Shown: positions 18,259-26,648, numbered from the stretch's first letter. The stretch: DNA of 64,000 nt from Skermanella rosea (GCF_016806835.2 NZ_CP086111.1:3315471-3379470), one strand, 5' to 3'. The notes: generated from the letters alone by a model not told the origin. Made by a program: numbers and translations.

Positions 18259-20898
18259 ATGAACGGGACCGACGATCGCACGCAGAGCCCCACCCGGCGC
18301 AAGGGCGCCGCCGGCGAACCGACGATCCGGCTGGCCCTGGCGCGCGGAGCGCTGGCCTGGGAGCAGCTCTGGCCGGCCCTGTGGCCGGCGGCGGGGGTCG
18401 CGGGACTGTTCATCGCCGTCGCCCTGTTCAACGTGCTGCCAGGGCTGGGCGGCTGGCTGCACGCGCTGGTGCTGCTGCTGTTCACCGCGGCCTTCGCCGC
18501 CGCCCTCTATGTCGGGGCGAGGCGGATCAGGCTGCCGGACGACACCGCCGCACTGCGGCGGCTGGAGCGGGACAGCGGGCTGACGCACCGGCCGCTGGCC
18601 GCCGTCCGGGACAACCTCGCCAGCGGCTCGGACCCGGCGAGTGCCGAGCTGTGGCGGCTCTACCAGGAGCGTGCCCGCCAGCGCATGAAGTCGTTGCGGG
18701 TAAAACTGCCCCACCCCAACCTCGCCGCCCGCGATCCTTGGGCGTTCCGGGCCGCCGTCGGCCTGATCCTGTTCGTCGCGGCGTTCGGGACCTGGGGCGA
18801 CTGGCGGCCGCGCCTCGCCGCGGCGCTGGCGCCGCATCTTGATGGCTCGGCGGGTGACGCCCGGGCGATGCTGGACGTCTGGGTGACCCCACCCGACTAT
18901 ACCGGCCTGCCGCCGATTTTCCTGCGGTCCGCCCAGCCCGCCCCGGCGGCGCAGCAGGCTTCCGGCGATGCCGCCGAGCCAGCCGGGCCGGTACCGGTGC
19001 CGACCGGCAGCGTCGTCCTGGCCCGGGTGACCGGCGGATCCGGCGTCCCGGCGCTCAACGCCAACGGGACCAGCACGGCCTTCGAGCAGATCGACCAGTC
19101 CAGCTATCAGGCCAGCCAGCCGATCACCGCCGGCGGCACGATCGAGGTCCAGCAGGACGGCGGGTCGCTGGGATCGTGGCCAATCACCGTCGTTCCCGAC
19201 ACCGCCCCGATCGTGGCGCTGCCCGCGCCGCCGGCCGCAGGCGAGCGCGGCGCGATGCGAGTGGAATACGAGGCGCGCGACGACTACGGCATCGCCGCCG
19301 TCCAGGGCACCATCCGGCTGAGCGGCGACGGCGCCGAGCCGGGGCTGGACCGGACGCCGATCGAGTTGCAGCTTCCGCTGCCCGGCGTGCGGCCCAAGGT
19401 GGCCCGCAGCGCCAGCTTCCATGACCTGACGCCGCACCCCTGGGCCGGCCTGCCGGTGACCCTGCGCGTTTCCGCCACCGACGGGGCCGGCCAGACCGGC
19501 ATGACCGAGGATGTGGCCCTGGTGCTGCCGGAGCGGGAGTTCCTCAACCCCGTCGCCCGGGCGATCATCGAGGAGCGCAAGAAGCTGACCCTGCGGCCGG
19601 AATCCAGCCGCGAGGAGGTGGCGCGCGGTCTCGGCATCATTTCGGCACGTCCGTTCCAGTTCCGCGACGACGTGGTCGTATTCCTGTCGCTCCGGTCGGC
19701 CGTGGCGCGCCTGTACCTGGACGAGTCCGCCGACGCGATCCCCGCCATCCAGAAGCTGCTGTGGGACACCGCCCTGCGAGTCGAGGACGGCACGCTGTCG
19801 ATCGCCGAGCGCAACCTGCGCGACGCCGAGCAGCGCCTGATGGACGCCTTGGACCGGGATGCCCCCGACGCGGAGTTGCAGAGGCTGATGGACGAGCTTC
19901 AGCAGGCGCTGAACGAGTTCCTGGACGCCATGGAGGAGCAGATGCGCCAGGCGATGGAGCGCGGCGAGCAGCTGCCCCAGATTCCGCCGGAAATGCAGGG
20001 CCAGACCATGGACCGCCAGGATCTCCAGCAGATGCTGGACCAGATGCGCCAGATGGCCGAGACCGGCTCCCGCGAGGCGGCGCGCGAGATGCTGTCCCAG
20101 CTCCAGCAGATGCTCGAGAACCTGCGCAACGGCAACATGGCCCAGATGCAGCAGAACCAGCAGAACCAGGCCGGGCAGATGATGCAGCAGCTTCAGGATC
20201 TGGCCCAGCGCCAGCGCGAGCTGCTGGACCAAAGCTTCCGCGAATCCCAGCAGGGGCAGGAGGGCCAGGAAGGACAACAGGGACAGCAAGGCCAACAGGG
20301 GCAGCAGGGCCAGATGCCGAGCCGGCAGCAGCGCCCCGGCCAGCGCGGCCAGCAGGGGCAACAGGGCCAGCAGGGACAACAAGGGCAGCAGGGTCAGCAG
20401 GGCCAGGGCTCCGCGAGCGCCGCCGAGCAGGAGGCGCTGCGGCGCGAGCTGGGCGAGTTGATGCGGCAGCTGGGCGAGATGGGGGGCGAGATCCCGCGCC
20501 CCCTGGGACGCGCGGAGCGGGCGATGCGGGAGGCTGGCCAGGCGCTGGAGCAGGGCATGCCCGGGGCCGCCGTCCCGCCGCAGACCCAGGCGCTGGACGA
20601 GCTTCAGCAGGGCTTGCAGTCCATGGCCGAACAGATGGCCCAGCAGATGATGATGGGCCAGCAGCCGGGCCAGATGCCCGGCCAGCAGCAGATGCAGCAG
20701 TCGAACCGCGGCCGGGACCCGCTCGGTCGCCCCCTGCCCGGCTTCGGCCGCGCGGACACCAACGACGTGCGGATCCCCGAGCAGTCGGATTTGCAGCGCG
20801 CCCGGGAGATCCTGGACGAACTCCGCCGCCGCGCCGGCGAATTCAACCGCCCGCAGCTGGAGCTGGACTATATCGACCGCCTGCTTCGCCGATTCTGA
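18259..20898 (+). CDS. TIGR02302 / DUF4175 family membrane protein
   Basis: An 879-residue protein of the alphaproteobacterial TIGR02302 (DUF4175) family, of unknown function. Two hydrophobic segments lie near residues 45-90 and another near 170-185, followed by a long domain with Ig-like features facing the periplasm. The C-terminal half is helical and extremely rich in Gln and Met (residues about 530-830), including a GQQ repeat tract. Its place after lysA is conserved. A GGGGGGAAG ribosome site precedes the ATG. A role in envelope structure is plausible but unproven. Confidence 0.88.
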   Translation: MNGTDDRTQSPTRRKGAAGEPTIRLALARGALAWEQLWPALWPAAGVAGLFIAVALFNVLPGLGGWLHALVLLLFTAAFAAALYVGARRIRLPDDTAALRRLERDSGLTHRPLAAVRDNLASGSDPASAELWRLYQERARQRMKSLRVKLPHPNLAARDPWAFRAAVGLILFVAAFGTWGDWRPRLAAALAPHLDGSAGDARAMLDVWVTPPDYTGLPPIFLRSAQPAPAAQQASGDAAEPAGPVPVPTGSVVLARVTGGSGVPALNANGTSTAFEQIDQSSYQASQPITAGGTIEVQQDGGSLGSWPITVVPDTAPIVALPAPPAAGERGAMRVEYEARDDYGIAAVQGTIRLSGDGAEPGLDRTPIELQLPLPGVRPKVARSASFHDLTPHPWAGLPVTLRVSATDGAGQTGMTEDVALVLPEREFLNPVARAIIEERKKLTLRPESSREEVARGLGIISARPFQFRDDVVVFLSLRSAVARLYLDESADAIPAIQKLLWDTALRVEDGTLSIAERNLRDAEQRLMDALDRDAPDAELQRLMDELQQALNEFLDAMEEQMRQAMERGEQLPQIPPEMQGQTMDRQDLQQMLDQMRQMAETGSREAAREMLSQLQQMLENLRNGNMAQMQQNQQNQAGQMMQQLQDLAQRQRELLDQSFRESQQGQEGQEGQQGQQGQQGQQGQMPSRQQRPGQRGQQGQQGQQGQQGQQGQQGQGSASAAEQEALRRELGELMRQLGEMGGEIPRPLGRAERAMREAGQALEQGMPGAAVPPQTQALDELQQGLQSMAEQMAQQMMMGQQPGQMPGQQQMQQSNRGRDPLGRPLPGFGRADTNDVRIPEQSDLQRAREILDELRRRAGEFNRPQLELDYIDRLLRRF
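20248..20409 (+). repeat. in-gene tandem repeats coding for Gln-Gly-Gln units
   Basis: Inside the TIGR02302 gene, 9-base units of the type CAGCAGGGC recur more than ten times in two blocks split by a short MPSRQQRPGQR segment. The synonymous codons CAG/CAA and GGC/GGG/GGA vary between units, so the repeat is kept at protein level and is not a freshly expanded DNA repeat. Confidence 0.85.
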
Positions 20899-20961
20899 GG
20901 GGACGAGACGGCATCGGGACTGTTGGACTCCTATCATCCCGCTACCAGGAGACCCCATGCC

Positions 20962-21213
20962 ATGGCCGAGCAGCAGTCCGACAAGGAGCTGGAAAACTAT
21001 ATCCGCGAGAAGCAGGAGGAAGGCCGGCGGATCAACGAAGGCAGGGCCCATCCGGTGGAGAACCCCGATCCGCCGTCGTTCCAGGGCCAGCAGGCGGCAC
21101 GGGCCGGCCTGCGGCGCGGCGATCGGGACGTCCCTTCGGATGCCGAGGGGCAGGACCGCGCCGGCCGGATCGAGCAGACCATCACCTCCGACGGTTACAC
21201 CCAGACCCAATAG
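20962..21213 (+). CDS. small hydrophilic hypothetical protein
   Basis: An 83-residue, highly charged protein with no membrane segment, beginning MAEQQSDKELENYIREK and containing RRINEGRAHPVENPDPP. AGGAGA at 20947-20952 is 9 bases before the chosen ATG. It follows the TIGR02302 gene by 63 bases on the same strand. No family is recognised. The charged, Pro/Gly/Gln-rich sequence suggests disorder. Confidence 0.6.
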   Translation: MAEQQSDKELENYIREKQEEGRRINEGRAHPVENPDPPSFQGQQAARAGLRRGDRDVPSDAEGQDRAGRIEQTITSDGYTQTQ

Positions 21214-21219
21214 GGTCCG

Positions 21220-21621
21220 CTATGGGCCGTCCTGCCCCGCGATCCCCAGCGCCGCCCGGGCGGCGGCGCAGATTTCCTGAAGGCTGAAGGGTTTGGGGAT
21301 CACGGCGTGGATCAGGGCCTCCAGGTTGCGGGCGCGGGTGTGCTCCGCCGGGTAGCCCGTGATCAGCAGGATCCTGGTCCCCGGACGGTGCTTGGCGGCG
21401 CTGAGCGCGAGCGCGATACCGTCCACGACCGGCATGACGATGTCGGCGACCAGCAGGTCGTAAGGCTCGGTGTAGAGCGCCTGGAGGGCCTGTTGGCCGT
21501 CCTCCACGTCAGTCACCGCGAAGCCGGCATGCCTGAGCGCGCGGGCGACGAAGCTGCGTACCCCGGGGTCGTCCTCGGCGAGGAGAACCCGGTGCGCGGG
21601 AATTCCCGGAACTTCACTCAT
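21220..21621 (-). CDS. cpdR: single-domain response regulator, CpdR-like
   Basis: A 133-residue protein that is a receiver domain only. The acidic pocket is in LLAEDD (E16, D17, D18), the phosphorylated aspartate is D60 in LLVADIVMP, and the conserved lysine is K110 in IPKPF. Overall it resembles CpdR of Caulobacter, which is controlled by the CckA-ChpT phosphorelay and promotes ClpXP delivery of cell-cycle substrates. The shared features are LLAEDD near the start, DIVMPxxDGIxLA, LLITGY and KPFxLxEI. A different single-domain regulator is possible. The ATG at 21621 fits the family; an upstream in-frame ATG at 21672 adds an unlikely tail. Confidence 0.68.
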   Translation of the reverse strand: MSEVPGIPAHRVLLAEDDPGVRSFVARALRHAGFAVTDVEDGQQALQALYTEPYDLLVADIVMPVVDGIALALSAAKHRPGTRILLITGYPAEHTRARNLEALIHAVIPKPFSLQEICAAARAALGIAGQDGP

Positions 21622-21730
21622 CGGCTGCTGAACCCGCGGCTGTCCTGATCGATACCGCTGCCAGTTAGCCATCGGAACGGGCGTCGGTCCAGGACGCCGG
21701 CGAAGGACCTGGGTCCGCGCCCGGAGTAGT

Positions 21731-22405
21731 TCAGCCGCCGGTTCCCTGCTGGAAGGTGATGGCGATTTCGGCGATCACGCCGGGGGGTTCGCGCATCTCG
21801 CTCTGGAACGTCGCGATCTCGCCGGGGAGAAGCGTCTCGTGCGAGGCGGTGAAGCTCCAGTCGCCCACGGGGGTCTTGTCCGGCCCCAGGGTCACCGCGC
21901 GAAGCGGCGGCACCGCACGTTCCCGGTCCGAGACGTTGGTGATCTGCCCTTCGATCACGAGGATCGTGATGCCGTCCTCGACCCGCTTCTCGGACCGGAC
22001 GTTCTGGAGCTGCAACCCGGCGCCCAGCGCCTCGACCGGCAGGCCGATGGTCTCGAACAGCCGAGCCGAGGGAGGCCAGATCTCGGCGATCTCCTGCCGC
22101 ATGAACACTCCGCCGGCCAGCAGAAGCACGACCGCCGCCACGGCGGAGACGACCAGCGGGGCTTTCGACTTGGGCTTCGGCGGCACAGGCTTGCGGATCG
22201 CCGGCAGGTTGGATCCGGGCGGGATCGGCTTGACCTCGATCTCCTCCGGCGGGGGCGCCAGATCGACGGGCTTGGGCATGTCCACCGGCGGGCGCTGCAT
22301 CCAGCTGTGGCCGCACTTGGCGCAACGCACCATGCGCCCGTCCCTGCCCAGCGTGGCGGGGTCGACCAGATAGCGGGTAGAACAGGCCGGGCAGGTGAGA
22401 ATCAT
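21731..22405 (-). CDS. zinc-ribbon (MJ0042 type) membrane protein, DUF3426-like
   Basis: A 224-residue protein with an N-terminal zinc ribbon (C5-x2-C8 and C28-x2-C31, MILTCPAC and RCAKCGHSW), a proline-rich linker, one transmembrane segment at about 84-104 and a C-terminal beta-rich domain predicted to be periplasmic. Function is unknown. It is divergent from the ftsE leader, a position common in alphaproteobacteria, and lies upstream of the CpdR-like gene on the same strand. Confidence 0.83.
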   Translation of the reverse strand: MILTCPACSTRYLVDPATLGRDGRMVRCAKCGHSWMQRPPVDMPKPVDLAPPPEEIEVKPIPPGSNLPAIRKPVPPKPKSKAPLVVSAVAAVVLLLAGGVFMRQEIAEIWPPSARLFETIGLPVEALGAGLQLQNVRSEKRVEDGITILVIEGQITNVSDRERAVPPLRAVTLGPDKTPVGDWSFTASHETLLPGEIATFQSEMREPPGVIAEIAITFQQGTGG

Positions 22406-22452
22406 AAAAGCTATGAAGAAATCGTGGAATCGCAGGATGTCTTATAGAAACT

Positions 22453-22490
22453 AAGGAGGTATTAAGCAAGTCGGGGGCTTGCTTCATATG
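22453..22490 (+). promoter_or_regulatory. split ribosome binding site: strong SD, hairpin, then ATG
   Basis: A full Shine-Dalgarno AAGGAGG (22453-22459) is 28 bases from the ATG at 22488, too far for normal initiation. Between them is a perfect 7-bp hairpin (AAGCAAG 22464-22470 with CTTGCTT 22478-22484). If the hairpin folds, the unpaired spacing shrinks to 4 plus 3 bases, which is optimal. A comparable folded spacer is known for phage T4 gene 38. That the hairpin works this way here is inference. Confidence 0.5.
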
Positions 22491-22574
22491 CCGAAGCGCC
22501 GCTGGTATAGACGCCTTCGGGCGCGCCGTGCGATGCTGCCCGCCGTCCAGGGTTGCGAAGGTGAAAGGATTTGA
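22488..22574 (+). CDS. 28-residue basic leader peptide upstream of ftsE (candidate)
   Basis: A short reading frame begins at ATG 22488 with MPKRRWYRRLRARRA and ends at TGA 22572-22574, which overlaps the TTG start of ftsE as TTGA. Nine of the first fifteen residues are basic. It would explain why ftsE has only a TTG start and a badly spaced Shine-Dalgarno: ribosomes ending on the leader could restart on ftsE. Whether the peptide is made, or acts only by coupling, cannot be told. Chance is possible because the frame is short. Confidence 0.4.
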   Translation: MPKRRWYRRLRARRAMLPAVQGCEGERI

Positions 22575-23257
22575 TTCGTTTTGAGAATGTCGGCATGCGC
22601 TACGGCAATGGGCCGGAAGTGCTGCGGGACGTCAGTTTCACGTTGGAACCCGGGACGTTCCATTTCCTGACCGGCGCCAGCGGCGCCGGCAAGTCCTCGC
22701 TGCTGCGCCTGATGTACCTGGCGCACCGGCCGTCGCGCGGCCTGATCACCATGTTCGGCCACGACATCGCGTCGCTGAAGCGGGGAGAGCTGCCGCCGCT
22801 GCGCCGCCGCATCGGCGTGGTCTTCCAGAACTTCCGCCTGCTCGACCATCTCTCGGCGCTGGACAACGTGGCATTGCCGCTGCGGGTCGCCGGGGCGCGT
22901 GAGTCGCAGGTGCGGGAGCATGTGGCGGAGCTTCTGAGCTGGGTCGGCCTGGGCGACCATCTGAACGACAAGCCGGCCACGCTGTCGGGCGGCCAGCAGC
23001 AGCGAGTCGCCATCGCGCGGGCGGTCATCACGCGGCCCAGCCTCCTGCTCGCGGACGAGCCGACCGGCAACGTGGACGACAGGATCGGCATGCGCCTGCT
23101 CCACCTGTTCGAGGAACTGAACAAGCTCGGCACGACCATCGTGATCGCGACCCATAACGAAATGATGATAGAACGGTTCGGCTACGCCCGCATGGTGCTC
23201 GACAAGGGCATGCTCCAGCATCTGCCGCGGGGCGGCGGCGCAACCCGGATCGCCTGA
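22571..23257 (+). CDS. ftsE: cell division ATP-binding protein FtsE
   Basis: A 228-residue ABC ATPase that works with FtsX at the division site to activate peptidoglycan hydrolases. Walker A is GASGAGKS at 35-42, the signature is LSGGQQQR and Walker B is LLLADEP. The family N-terminus MIRFENV requires the TTG start at 22571. In-frame stop TGA at 22562 rules out longer forms, and the next start, ATG at 22595, would delete the first beta strand. The stop overlaps the ftsX ATG (TGATG). Confidence 0.95.
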   Translation: MIRFENVGMRYGNGPEVLRDVSFTLEPGTFHFLTGASGAGKSSLLRLMYLAHRPSRGLITMFGHDIASLKRGELPPLRRRIGVVFQNFRLLDHLSALDNVALPLRVAGARESQVREHVAELLSWVGLGDHLNDKPATLSGGQQQRVAIARAVITRPSLLLADEPTGNVDDRIGMRLLHLFEELNKLGTTIVIATHNEMMIERFGYARMVLDKGMLQHLPRGGGATRIA

Positions 23258-24138
23258 TGTTCCGCACCCACTACGATCTGCCGCTTCAACGCGACGTGAC
23301 GGGACGGTTCCTGCCCTGGATCATCGCCCTGATGGTCTACTTGGCGATCCTCGCGATGGCCGGGTCCATGGTGCTGTCCGACATGGCGCAGCGCTGGGAC
23401 CGCGGCCTTGCCGGAACCCTGACCGTTCAGGTGCCGCCGCTGCCCGAGGGAACGCCGACGCTGGACCAGCGCGTCCAATCCGCGCTGGGCGTGCTTCGCG
23501 CCACGCCGGGGATCGCCAGGGCCGATGCCCTGCCCCGCCAGGATCTCCAGGGACTGCTGGAGCCGTGGCTGGGCACCGGCGCGCTGAACGCCGACCTGCC
23601 CGTGCCGGCCATGATCGACGTGGCCCTGGCCGGCGGCAGGATCGACATGAACGGCCTTGCCCAGCGGCTCCGGGCGGCGGTGCCGGGATCCCAGCTGGAC
23701 GACCACGCGGCGTGGCTGAAGGACCTGCTCGCGATCGCCCGGGCGGTCGAGGCGGTGGCCCTGGGGATACTCGCGCTGGTCGGCGGCGCCGCGGTCGCGA
23801 CGGTGATCTTCGTCTCCCGCGCCGGCCTCGCGATCCACGGGCAGGTGGTCGAGCTGCTGCATGTCATGGGAGCGCCCGACCGCTATGTCGCCCGGCAGTT
23901 CCAGAGCCATGTGCTGGGGCTCGCGATCCGCGGCGGGGTCATCGGGACGGTGCTGGCGGCGGCGACCCTGATCGCCCTGAAGCGGGCCGGAGGGGAGTAT
24001 GCGGCCGGCCTGATGCCCGACATGGCGCTGAACCAGCTTCAGTTGGTGTCCCTGGCCGCCGTCCCGGCGATCGCGGCCGTCCTGGCCGCGGTGACCGCCC
24101 GGATCACCGTCATGCGCGCCCTGGCGCGGATGCCGTGA
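23257..24138 (+). CDS. ftsX: cell division protein FtsX
   Basis: A 293-residue membrane partner of FtsE. It has one N-terminal helix (about 21-43), a periplasmic domain (45-165) and three further C-terminal helices. The conserved MGAPDRYVARQF segment links the helices as in other FtsX proteins. FtsX passes the ATPase signal to periplasmic amidase activators. Start and stop overlap both neighbours, so ftsE-ftsX-ydcF are translationally linked. Confidence 0.93.
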   Translation: MFRTHYDLPLQRDVTGRFLPWIIALMVYLAILAMAGSMVLSDMAQRWDRGLAGTLTVQVPPLPEGTPTLDQRVQSALGVLRATPGIARADALPRQDLQGLLEPWLGTGALNADLPVPAMIDVALAGGRIDMNGLAQRLRAAVPGSQLDDHAAWLKDLLAIARAVEAVALGILALVGGAAVATVIFVSRAGLAIHGQVVELLHVMGAPDRYVARQFQSHVLGLAIRGGVIGTVLAAATLIALKRAGGEYAAGLMPDMALNQLQLVSLAAVPAIAAVLAAVTARITVMRALARMP

Positions 24139-24737
24139 TCCTGGCGCAGCGCGTCGCGCGCGTGCTGCTGCCGCCGGCCGTGTTGCTGGGTCTGGCCCTT
24201 GTCTGCTGGCTCGGCGGGCTGGTCTGGTTCGCCCAGACCATCCCGCGGGAGGACGGCTGGGCGGACCGCGCGACCGACGCCATCGTCGTCCTGACCGGCG
24301 GCAGCGAGCGGATCAGCACAGGGGTCCAACTCCTCTCCCGCGGCCTGGGGCGGACCCTGTTCGTGTCCGGCGTCCACCAGGGCGTCGACCTGCGGGACAT
24401 GCTGAAGGCATCCAAGCTGGAGCCGAGCACCCTGGAATGCTGCATCGTGCTGGGCTACGAAGCCGGCGATACCGTCGGCAACGCCGCGGAGACGGCGGCC
24501 TGGATGCGGAGCCGGCATTACGAATCGCTGCGCCTCGTGACGTCGAACTACCATATGCGGCGCAGCCTGCTGGAGTTCGGCATGGCGATGCCCCGGGTGG
24601 ACGTGGTACCGCATCCCGTCGCTCCCGACGCGGTCAAGCTGGCGGACTGGTGGCGCTGGCCGGGAACGCTGGCGCTGATCGTCAACGAATACAACAAGTA
24701 CCTGTTCGCCCTGGCGCGCTACACGCTGTCGTCCTGA
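24135..24737 (+). CDS. YdcF family protein (DUF218)
   Basis: A 200-residue protein with an N-terminal membrane segment (about 10-32) and a DUF218/YdcF domain marked by DAIVVLTGGSERI, NAAETAAWM and LVTSNYHMRRSLLEF. Members such as SanA and ElyC affect envelope integrity and lipid carrier or peptidoglycan metabolism. The GTG start overlaps the ftsX stop (GTGA). Position after ftsEX supports an envelope role. Confidence 0.86.
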   Translation: MILAQRVARVLLPPAVLLGLALVCWLGGLVWFAQTIPREDGWADRATDAIVVLTGGSERISTGVQLLSRGLGRTLFVSGVHQGVDLRDMLKASKLEPSTLECCIVLGYEAGDTVGNAAETAAWMRSRHYESLRLVTSNYHMRRSLLEFGMAMPRVDVVPHPVAPDAVKLADWWRWPGTLALIVNEYNKYLFALARYTLSS

Positions 24738-24767
24738 TGCCGAGTCCCGGCAGGAATGATCGGAACC

Positions 24768-25673
24768 ATGCCCAAACCACCCCGCCCCCGTCCCCAGCCC
24801 GGCAAGGGCGTCCCCCGGTTCAAGGCGGCGGGCCGCCGCCCTCCCGGCAGGCCCGCTCCCGAGCTGACGGACCGCCCGGAACGGCCCGAACCGCCGCAGG
24901 AGAAGCTGCTTCGGATCACCGGCCTTCCGGCGGTTTCCGCGCTGTTCCAGCGCAACGGCCGGCTGGTCGAGCGCCTGTTCTTCGACGAGCGGAACGCCGG
25001 GGCGGTCGCCGCCTTCTGCCGCGACCTCGCGAAGGCGCGCAAACCCTACCGGCAAGTCGATACCGACGAGCTGGCGCGGGTCGCGGGAACCGTCCTGCAC
25101 GGCGGCGTCGTGGCGGTGACCCGGCCCCGGCCCGTGCCTGCGTTCGATCCGGCCGAAGCCTCCCGCTGGGCCGCGGAGGGCAAGCCGCTGCTGCTGCTGG
25201 ACGGCATCGGCAACCCGCACAACCTGGGCGCCATCGTGCGGACGGCGGCCTTCTTCGGGCTGGAACGGATCGTCATATCCGACCATCCCGCGCAGGCCGG
25301 CCCATCGGAAGCGAGCTATCGGGTCGCCGAGGGCGGCATGGAGCATGTCAGGCTCTACCGCGCGACCGGATTCGCGCGGGTGCTGAGGCAGCTGGCGTCC
25401 AGCTACCGGGTGCTGGGAACCGCGCTGGGACGCGGGGAGCCGCTGGACCAGCCCGCCGACCGCCGGCCCACGGCCATCGTGCTCGGCAACGAGGAGGACG
25501 GACTGGGGCGAGAAACCCTGGACGCCTGCGAGGGAGTCGTGACCCTGGCGGGATCGGGCCGGGTCCAGTCGCTCAACGTCGCGGCCACCGCGGCGATCCT
25601 GATCCACGAACTGACCAGGGCGCGACCCTCCGGCCGCCAAGCCGGACTGGCGTCCGGCGCCCGGGCGCGCTAG
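24768..25673 (+). CDS. TrmH family rRNA/tRNA 2'-O-methyltransferase (SpoU type)
   Basis: A 301-residue SPOUT enzyme using S-adenosylmethionine. A basic, proline-rich tail (residues 1-45) is followed by a SpoU substrate-binding domain (LLRITGLPAVSALFQ) and the knotted catalytic domain. Motif 1 is NPHNLGAIVRTAAFFG, motif 2 IVLGNEEDGL and motif 3 SLNVAATAAIL. It resembles RlmB (Gm2251 of 23S rRNA), but motifs do not fix the target. ATG codons at 24756 and 24768 are both possible; AGGA directly abuts the first, so the second was preferred. Confidence 0.86.
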   Translation: MPKPPRPRPQPGKGVPRFKAAGRRPPGRPAPELTDRPERPEPPQEKLLRITGLPAVSALFQRNGRLVERLFFDERNAGAVAAFCRDLAKARKPYRQVDTDELARVAGTVLHGGVVAVTRPRPVPAFDPAEASRWAAEGKPLLLLDGIGNPHNLGAIVRTAAFFGLERIVISDHPAQAGPSEASYRVAEGGMEHVRLYRATGFARVLRQLASSYRVLGTALGRGEPLDQPADRRPTAIVLGNEEDGLGRETLDACEGVVTLAGSGRVQSLNVAATAAILIHELTRARPSGRQAGLASGARAR

Positions 25674-25751
25674 AAGGGACGCCACGCCGGGCGACCGGCG
25701 CATCCGACCGTGCGAGATACCTCCATCCAGAAGGCCTTGTCCAAGACGCCC

Positions 25752-26528
25752 ATGACCGTCACCCGTTCGCTCCTGTTCAATATCGCGTTCTTCACCTGGA
25801 CGACGGTGTGCTGCTTCGGCCTGCTGTGGATGCTGCTGCTTCCGCGCCGGCAGATGGTGCATGTGGTGGAGTGGTATCTGCGTACCGTCTATTTCCTGGA
25901 ACGCGCGATCCTGGGGCTCGATTACGAGGTGCGCGGTCTGGAGAACGTCCCGCGGAACGGTTCCTACATTCTGGCGGCCAAGCACCAGTCCGCCTGGGAG
26001 ACGATGAAGCTCCACCTGCTGATCGACGACCCGGCGATCATCCTGAAGCGCGAGCTGCTGTTCCTTCCGATCTGGGGCTGGTACGCCGCAAAGGCTCGGA
26101 TGATCGCGGTCGACCGGAGTGCGCGCGGCAGGGCCATCGGGTCGATGATCGAGGGCGCTGCCCGGGTTAAGTCCGAAGGGCGGCCGATCGTCATTTTTCC
26201 CCAGGGAACCCGGACGGCCGTCGGACGTTACCTGCCCTACCGGGTCGGAGTCGCGGTGCTCTACAAGGAACTGGACCTGCCCATCGTGCCCATGGCGTTG
26301 AATTCCGGCGTCTATTGGGGCCGACGCAGTTTCCGGAAGCGGAGCGGCCGGGTCCTGGTGGAGTTCCTTCCGCCGATCGAGCCGGGACTGGGACGGGACG
26401 CGGCGCTGGCGGAACTGGAAACCAGGCTGGAGGCGGCGACCGATCGGCTGGTGGTGGAAGCGGGCGGCCCGCCTACGGAGAAGCCGGCCAAGCAGGTGCC
26501 CCAAGGAGCGCCGGCAGCAGTGCCCTGA
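25752..26528 (+). CDS. 1-acyl-sn-glycerol-3-phosphate acyltransferase family protein (PlsC-like)
   Basis: A 258-residue inner-membrane protein that probably acylates lysophosphatidic acid. An N-terminal hydrophobic segment (about 8-30) precedes the acyltransferase domain. The catalytic HX4D motif reads HQSAWE (H78, E83), with Glu in place of Asp. Later motifs IFPQGTRT and LPIVPMALNSG are normal. ATG at 25752 matches typical N-termini; an upstream in-frame GTG at 25710 would add 14 residues. Its neighbours are rRNA methyltransferase and nrdJ, so it is not in a lipid operon. Confidence 0.85.
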   Translation: MTVTRSLLFNIAFFTWTTVCCFGLLWMLLLPRRQMVHVVEWYLRTVYFLERAILGLDYEVRGLENVPRNGSYILAAKHQSAWETMKLHLLIDDPAIILKRELLFLPIWGWYAAKARMIAVDRSARGRAIGSMIEGAARVKSEGRPIVIFPQGTRTAVGRYLPYRVGVAVLYKELDLPIVPMALNSGVYWGRRSFRKRSGRVLVEFLPPIEPGLGRDAALAELETRLEAATDRLVVEAGGPPTEKPAKQVPQGAPAAVP

Positions 26529-26633
26529 CTTTTTTCACCCTGTGGAAAACTCTGTGGATGTGCGCGTTGGCGTTGCACCGCGAAGAGGCTCGCTTGCAAT
26601 ACCGGCCGATTGTCCGGATTACGGCGAATATAA

Positions 26634-26648
26634 GAACATAACAGGAAC
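26634..26648. promoter_or_regulatory. LexA (SOS) box candidate before nrdJ
   Basis: GAAC at 26634-26637 and GAAC at 26645-26648 are separated by exactly seven bases. This direct repeat, GAAC-N7-GAAC (GTTC-N7-GTTC on the other strand), is the established LexA site in alphaproteobacteria. It lies 133 bases before the nrdJ start in an AT-richer stretch within the 253-base gap after plsC. The half-sites total only 8 fixed bases, so chance cannot be excluded, but the promoter location fits. Confidence 0.6.

Noticed and set aside
24039..26504. An 821-codon minus-strand open frame across ftsX, ydcF, the methyltransferase and plsC
   Set aside because: The plus-strand genes carry clear motifs throughout; the minus frame has shadow composition and no recognisable domain.
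26610..26630. Second copy of the 21-bp repeat found at 11.05 kb
   Set aside because: Only about 11 bases (GATTACGGCGA) match, with no inverted partner, so it is not a real copy.
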